A stretch of DNA of 8,253 nucleotides from the NCBI GenBank assembly GCA_964639275.1, contig CAZXCQ010000281.1, positions 1-8,253 on the forward strand, given 5' to 3'. A program made the position numbers and the translations under genes. This document shows, piece by piece, positions 5,523 through 8,253 of this stretch. The first letter of the stretch is position 1; the number at the start of each line of letters is the position of its first letter. The notes beneath the pieces are model-generated. The model was not told where the DNA came from. It searched no databases and was given only the letters and a program-made list of their open reading frames with translations. This stretch comes from CAZXCQ01 sp964639275 (GTDB lineage: Bacteria; Desulfobacterota; DSM-4660; Desulfatiglandales; Desulfatiglandaceae).

Positions 5523-5540
5523 AAGGGCGGACCGCCTTTT
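5523..5540 (+). terminator. Intrinsic terminator after the zinc-ribbon gene
   Basis: AAGGGCG (5523-5529) pairs with CGCCTTT (5533-5539) around the loop GAC, with one G-U pair, and the arm ends in TTTT. It starts six bases after the TAG stop. The T tract is only four bases, but the position and the GC-rich stem make it a good candidate. Confidence 0.65.
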
Positions 5541-5584
5541 GATATTGAGCTGGCCACATAGACAAACATCTCAATATCTTTGTC
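5541..5584. repeat. Two competing inverted repeats
   Basis: GATATTGAG (5541-5549) and CTCAATATC (5570-5578) are perfect 9-bp arms around a 20-base loop. Inside and beyond them, GACAAA (5561-5566) pairs with TTTGTC (5579-5584). The two stems cannot form together: the second would have to span the 9-bp stem with no linker. So they are alternatives. The site lies directly after the terminator and in front of the DUF3786 gene. Confidence 0.55.
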
Positions 5585-5619
5585 AGGTTTTAAACGGTCC
5601 CTGGCGAAAAATTGGGCCG

Positions 5620-5704
5620 ATACTGGATGCTGGTCTCTGGATACTGGATTCTAAAGGATTTTTTCTATTCATTTTTCCAGTATCAAGCATCCACCATCCA
5701 GCAT
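5620..5704. repeat. Inverted repeat built from CTGGAT-type heptamers
   Basis: The left arm (5620-5647) is four tandem heptamers: ATACTGG, ATGCTGG, TCTCTGG, ATACTGG. The right arm (5677-5704), read on the - strand, is ATGCTGG, ATGGTGG, ATGCTTG, ATACTGG. The arms can pair in 22 of 28 positions around an AT-rich loop of 29 bases, giving a long hairpin. From memory, arrays like this occur between genes in several deltaproteobacteria, though I cannot verify that here. The rest of 5705-5834 holds a GCCCG-TAC-CGGGC hairpin (5720-5732) and the perfect palindrome GCGCTAGCGC (5792-5801), and no gene. Confidence 0.72.
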
Positions 5705-5834
5705 TGCTTCGCCTCCCCAGCCCGTACCGGGCGCGGGACGGACAAACGATGGATTACAATTTTCCTTAACTCGTCGATTTAAGGCGAAGCTGCGCTAGCG
5801 CTATGCCTGATGAGAGGCCTAAGATAGGAAAGCC

Positions 5835-6446
5835 ATGACAGAGAAGTCGAATGTATTCAAAAAGACCTATCGTGATTACCTCTCCCAGGTTGCGCGGCTG
5901 AACCTCGGGGCCGTGCAGGAGACACTGGGGATTCAGATAGATGATGGGGCGGCAGTCATTGACTTTTTCGGGCGACCCTACCGCATCTCCCCCGACGGCG
6001 TTTTCTCACCTAACGGAAAGGAGTCTGACTTTGCCATCAGCGTTGTGCTCTTCAAATACCTCCTGATGTGCCCGGAATTCACCCCCAGGGGAGATGACTG
6101 GGTATCCTATAAGGACTTCAGGGATGCTGCACCTTTTGCCGGTGCCTTTGTCAATACCACAGAGCGATCGATTGCAGGGCACTTCGCGAGGAATCTTTCC
6201 GGTCTAAGAAAGGCATGCCAGGCTCTCGGCGGCCGATCTCCGGAAATGGATCTCGCCTATGATCTATCCACCCGTTTTGATCCCCTGCCCAGGGTCCCCA
6301 TTCTGATGCTCTTTAACGATGCGGACAATGAGTTCCCTGCCCAGATCAAGCTTCTTTTTGAGCGGCGCGCGCAGAAATACCTTGATATGGAATGTCTGGC
6401 CATGCTGGGGATGTTTCTGGCGGAATATCTCAAAAGGAGAGGGTAA
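5835..6446 (+). CDS. DUF3786 domain-containing protein
   Basis: A 203-residue soluble protein that I recognise as DUF3786, a family of unknown function found mainly in anaerobic bacteria and archaea. Key segments are DFFGRPYRIS (43-52), VVLFKYLL (70-77), WVSYKDFRDAAPFAGAF (89-105), LFNDADNEFPAQ (159-170) and LFERRAQKYLDMECLAMLGM (174-193). The acidic NDADNEFPAQ and DMEC motifs and the invariant-looking WVSYKDFRDAAPF suggest an active or ligand site, but no reaction is known. The single-domain length looks complete. The start is ATG 5835, with AGGAAAG at 5826-5832. No signal peptide or membrane helix is visible. A GNAT gene follows on the same strand after 95 bases. No terminator is obvious between them, so they may be co-transcribed. 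Confidence 0.87.
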   Translation: MTEKSNVFKKTYRDYLSQVARLNLGAVQETLGIQIDDGAAVIDFFGRPYRISPDGVFSPNGKESDFAISVVLFKYLLMCPEFTPRGDDWVSYKDFRDAAPFAGAFVNTTERSIAGHFARNLSGLRKACQALGGRSPEMDLAYDLSTRFDPLPRVPILMLFNDADNEFPAQIKLLFERRAQKYLDMECLAMLGMFLAEYLKRRG

Positions 6447-6541
6447 GAACCTGGAAAGAAAGGGTTATGTCCGGGTCAAGAAAGGGCAGAAATGATCAGG
6501 GAGATCGTCTCAACCCGGCAGGCAGGAGCAGATACAGGTCT

Positions 6542-7024
6542 ATGGAGATCAGAAAGGCGCTCGAGACCGATTTTGATGGAATTTGGGAGATACTCAAAGA
6601 GGTATTTCGTCGAGGGGACACCTATCCCCATTCACCCAGCACAACCCGGGAGGCGGGGTATCAGTACTGGATGGTCACACCCACTGCAACCTACGTCGCT
6701 GTAAATAAAGGTGAGGTCCTTGGGACCTACTACCTTCGACCCAACCAACCCGACCTCGGCTCCCATGTCTGCAATGCTGGCTACATGGTCAGTTCGAGGG
6801 CAAGAAACAGGGGCATTGGCACGGCCCTGGGTGAGCATTCAATCGCCGAAGCCAGGGGGCTGGGATTCAAGGCCATGCAATTCAATTTGGTTGTCGCCAC
6901 CAACAAGCCGTCGATCCGGCTCTGGAAGAAACTGGGCTTTGATGTCGTAGGAACCCTGCCAAAGGCATTCAGACACAAGGACCTGGGTCTTGTTGACGCA
7001 TTTGTGATGTATCGGTTGCTCTAG
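6542..7024 (+). CDS. GNAT-family N-acetyltransferase
   Basis: A 160-residue enzyme expected to transfer acetyl from acetyl-CoA to an amine. The GNAT fold runs from MEIRKA (beta-1) through EVLGTYYLRPN (58-68) to the acetyl-CoA pyrophosphate loop RARNRGIGTAL (86-96; R/Q-x-x-G-x-G core is R88-N-R-G91-I-G93). Motif B is ATNKPSIRLWKKLGFDVVGT (119-138), with N121 and the usual LWxxLGF. The ending PKAFRHKDLGLVDAFVMYRL (140-159) marks the subgroup with an 'AFRH...G.VD..VMYR' tail, which I recall from many uncharacterised acetyltransferases. The acceptor substrate is unknown. The start is ATG 6542, where beta-1 begins. AGGAG (6524-6528) is 13 bases upstream and AGG (6536-6538) very near. In-frame ATG 6467 would add 25 residues of doubtful, Arg-rich sequence but has a nearer AAAGG, so the start is not fully settled. 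Confidence 0.9.
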   Translation: MEIRKALETDFDGIWEILKEVFRRGDTYPHSPSTTREAGYQYWMVTPTATYVAVNKGEVLGTYYLRPNQPDLGSHVCNAGYMVSSRARNRGIGTALGEHSIAEARGLGFKAMQFNLVVATNKPSIRLWKKLGFDVVGTLPKAFRHKDLGLVDAFVMYRLL

Positions 7025-7057
7025 CCGCATACACAGCCCCAGGCGGGGGCCTAGCGG
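7025..7057. terminator. GC-rich hairpin between convergent genes
   Basis: GCCCC (7036-7040) pairs with GGGGC (7046-7050) around AGGCG. An outer CCGC (7025-7028) / GCGG (7054-7057) pair could extend it. It fills the 26-base gap between the stop codons of the GNAT and lipoprotein genes, but neither strand has a T tract, so termination is only a guess. Confidence 0.3.
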
Positions 7058-7791
7058 GCTTCCTTTTCTGCCGCCTTTTTCTGGAAGGTGCGCAGCTCAA
7101 AGAAAAAATCATCATATGTGCTGTTGGCAGGCCTTAGGTCAACTGCCTTTCTGGCATTGGACAGGGCCCTCTGAAGATCGCCCTTTTTCCACCACGCATA
7201 CCCCCGACCATAGTAGCTTTGTGCCAGTCCCGGCTCTGTTTTCAAGGCCGCACTGAAATCCGCAATGGCTCGGTCGTAGTCTCCACTTTGTACCCAGGCC
7301 CATCCCCGGCTATTATAGACCGAGGGCAGTTCCTTTCTCTGCTCCCCGACCTTGAGTGCCTCCGAGTAATCGTCAATGGCCTGGATATACCCCCCCTTAT
7401 AGAACCAGGCGTCTCCCCGGGCCTTATAGATATTAAAGAGTTCAAATTCAGCCTTGGGAGAAATAGCTCCTGCCCGGCCCCCCTCCCCTTTCGGTGTCAA
7501 TTCCAGTGCCCGGTCAAAATCATAAATGGCTCGACCATAGTCCCGATTCCTATAATAGGCCAGCCCCCGGTTATAGTAGACCACGGAATTGTCCTTTCCA
7601 TCAGGGGCCATTTCGATCGCCTTTGTAAAGTCTTCGATGGCCAGATCATATTCCCCCTGCTTAAACCAGGCCTCTCCCTGGGTAAAGAACTGGTCCGCAT
7701 ATTCTTTAGTTCCCTTGGAAATCGCACACCCTGAAAACCAGAGCGCCCCCACCACAAACAGCAGTACCGGTCTGTATAGGTGTCTTGTCAT
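7051..7791 (-). CDS. TPR-repeat lipoprotein
   Basis: A 246-residue protein with a lipoprotein signal peptide: MTRHLYRP, a hydrophobic stretch LVLLFVVGALWF-like (9-19) and the lipobox FSGC with C22 as the predicted lipidated residue. A2 after the Cys (CAIS) is not the Asp inner-membrane retention signal, so outer-membrane sorting is plausible. The mature part holds about five tetratricopeptide repeats at roughly 31-63, 69-102, 118-150, 157-187 and 190-222, with the typical A-W/Y-x-x-G-x-Y/D-x-x-A-I-x-D-F/Y pattern (GEAWFKQGEYDLAIEDFTKA, 39-58). The end is a charged tail (KKAAEKEAR). It is likely a periplasm-facing scaffold for protein-protein contacts; the partner is unknown. The start is ATG 7791, with AGAGGAGG (- strand, 7803-7810) upstream. 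A near-perfect sigma-70 promoter lies about 150 bases upstream. Confidence 0.92.
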   Translation of the reverse strand: MTRHLYRPVLLFVVGALWFSGCAISKGTKEYADQFFTQGEAWFKQGEYDLAIEDFTKAIEMAPDGKDNSVVYYNRGLAYYRNRDYGRAIYDFDRALELTPKGEGGRAGAISPKAEFELFNIYKARGDAWFYKGGYIQAIDDYSEALKVGEQRKELPSVYNSRGWAWVQSGDYDRAIADFSAALKTEPGLAQSYYGRGYAWWKKGDLQRALSNARKAVDLRPANSTYDDFFFELRTFQKKAAEKEAR

Positions 7792-7940
7792 CGGTAATGT
7801 CGCCTCCTCTCATTGTGGAATCGGATAGTCCTCTTCGGGACTGTTAGGATGATGGCCATCCCGCCTCAACACCACTTTGTTTTTCTGTCGCCCTGAATCC
7901 CGATTCATCGGGAAACCTGTGAAGGCCTGTGTTTTTTTGT
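7792..7940 (-). promoter_or_regulatory. Long 5' leader of the TPR lipoprotein gene
   Basis: If transcription starts near 7940, the leader is about 150 bases. It contains two perfect hairpins: TCCCGA/TCGGGA (7898-7903/7908-7913, four-base loop) and AGTCC/GGACT (7827-7831/7838-7842, six-base loop), then the ribosome-binding site at 7803-7810. The hairpins could modulate stability or translation. I recognise no known riboswitch. Confidence 0.4.
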
Positions 7941-8253
7941 TGTTTAATTATACAGCAGGTAAAATTTTGAGTCAATTCGATGAGACACCTGGTGGCATTC
8001 CGTTGGAGACGGTGGATAGGGTAAAAGTGAGCCACCGGGTGTCCCGGCCCGTCGCTCGCTTGACAGTCACCTCTGTTTTCCATATCCTTTATTACCGGCC
8101 GTGATCCCAGGGAATCGCCGGGATTTGCCTGCAGGCTCTTGAAGAGAGCAACTGTATCTTTTGTATCAATATAGCTTTCTGAAGATTGGTTCTTGGAGAG
8201 GGGTATGGGGGTTCCGTTTTGAAGGGTGTATCCCTGTCTGAGACCGTTAGAGA
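7844..8253 (-). CDS. Doubtful partial reading frame at the right edge
   Basis: This frame is open from the window edge to a stop at 7844, about 136 codons. The first 60 or so residues look protein-like: GYTLQNGTPIPLSKNQSSES, then YIDTKDTVALFKSLQANPGD and SLGSRPVIKDMENRGD. The later part (NFTCCIIKQQKNTGLHRF and on) reads like non-coding DNA and runs through the promoter at 7947-7975. It could be the 3' end of a gene starting beyond the window, perhaps with a frameshift that removes its real stop, or a chance open frame. No family is recognised. Confidence 0.25.
   Translation of the reverse strand, partial: SNGLRQGYTLQNGTPIPLSKNQSSESYIDTKDTVALFKSLQANPGDSLGSRPVIKDMENRGDCQASDGPGHPVAHFYPIHRLQRNATRCLIELTQNFTCCIIKQQKNTGLHRFPDESGFRATEKQSGVEAGWPSS
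7947..7975 (-). promoter_or_regulatory. Near-consensus sigma-70 promoter for the TPR lipoprotein gene
   Basis: On the - strand, TTGACT (7975-7970), a 17-base spacer and TATAAT (7952-7947) match the sigma-70 consensus in 11 of 12 positions with ideal spacing. The start point would be near 7940, and the transcript would run into the lipoprotein gene at 7791 with no gene in between. Confidence 0.75.
7984..8043. repeat. 13-bp inverted repeat between two divergent promoter-like sites
   Basis: GACACCTGGTGGC (7984-7996) and GCCACCGGGTGTC (8031-8043) match in 12 of 13 positions; the odd pair would be T-G in RNA. The spacer is 34 bases. The left arm begins nine bases from the -35 box of the leftward promoter, and the right arm ends 16 bases before the -35 of the rightward one. 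The right arm also forms part of a small CCGGG-TGT-CCCGG hairpin (8035-8047). Placement suggests an operator, or a hairpin remnant of a repeat element. Confidence 0.6.
8060..8088 (+). promoter_or_regulatory. Possible rightward sigma-70 promoter
   Basis: TTGACA (8060-8065), a 17-base spacer and TATCCT (8083-8088) match the consensus in 10 of 12 positions. It would direct transcription to the right from about 8095. No gene with a convincing start follows within the remaining 160 bases, so its target, if any, lies outside the window. A GCTCT/AGAGC hairpin sits at about 8137-8151. Confidence 0.4.

Noticed and set aside
5541..5584. H-type RNA pseudoknot from the two stems
   Set aside because: The linker that must cross the 9-bp stem has zero bases, so both stems cannot form at once.
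5518..5769. 83-residue + strand frame after the zinc-ribbon gene
   Set aside because: It starts directly at the terminator and consists largely of translated heptamer repeats.
7219..7734. 171-residue + strand frame over the TPR lipoprotein
   Set aside because: It is antisense to repeated TPR units, which explains its length and its repeated Pro/Ile pattern.
1..8253. CRISPR array, tRNA, rRNA or complete insertion sequence
   Set aside because: No regularly spaced direct repeats, no cloverleaf-like tract with the usual conserved T-loop, and no intact transposase were seen in reading both strands by eye.

Overview
The window looks like chromosomal DNA of a deltaproteobacterium in the broad sense (Desulfobacterota). 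This is an inference from three things: the families present (a DUF3786 protein, a zinc-ribbon/winged-helix hypothetical, a short RRM protein, a cysteine-cluster protein of the YkgJ type), the clear Shine-Dalgarno sites (AAGGAGG, TAAGGAGGT), and the intergenic palindromic repeats of the GGAATCCAG / CTGGAT type. I see no tRNA, rRNA, CRISPR array, complete insertion sequence or phage structural gene.

Layout, left to right. Positions 1-302 are AT-rich and hold a 49-residue excisionase/MerR-like helix-turn-helix protein. About 400 non-coding bases follow. Then comes a run of small + strand genes: a single-pass membrane protein (702-1055), an Ala/Lys-rich helical protein broken by a -1 frameshift (1201-1436), an RRM RNA-binding protein (1537-1842) and a 47-residue very basic protein (1947-2090). 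A palindromic repeat element (2207-2349) separates these from a complete RhlB-type DEAD-box RNA helicase that starts at TTG (2377-3876). Facing it on the - strand is a single-domain cupin (3922-4239).

The second half starts with a + strand cysteine-cluster protein (4554-4958), a second copy of the repeat (5042-5092), and a zinc-ribbon/winged-helix protein (5161-5517) that ends in a good intrinsic terminator. A gap of about 320 bases holds two further inverted-repeat structures. Then come a DUF3786 protein (5835-6446) and a GNAT acetyltransferase (6542-7024). A TPR-repeat lipoprotein (7051-7791, - strand) converges on the GNAT gene. It has a near-consensus sigma-70 promoter (TTGACT-17-TATAAT) about 150 bases upstream. 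The right edge may be a divergent control region: a second, opposite promoter-like sequence and a 13-bp inverted repeat between the two.

Functionally, the most coherent group is the RNA-handling one: the RRM protein, the basic microprotein and the RhlB-type helicase, all on the same strand within 2.4 kb. RRM proteins and DEAD-box helicases both act on RNA structure and are often cold-induced in bacteria, so a cold-adaptation or RNA-turnover role is a fair inference, but nothing here proves co-regulation. The rest are mostly single genes with their own ribosome-binding sites. The most unusual DNA features are the repeated 17-base motif found in opposite orientations at two intergenic sites, the 4+4 heptamer hairpin at 5620-5704, the frameshift at 1320-1330, and the promoter/inverted-repeat arrangement at 7947-8088.
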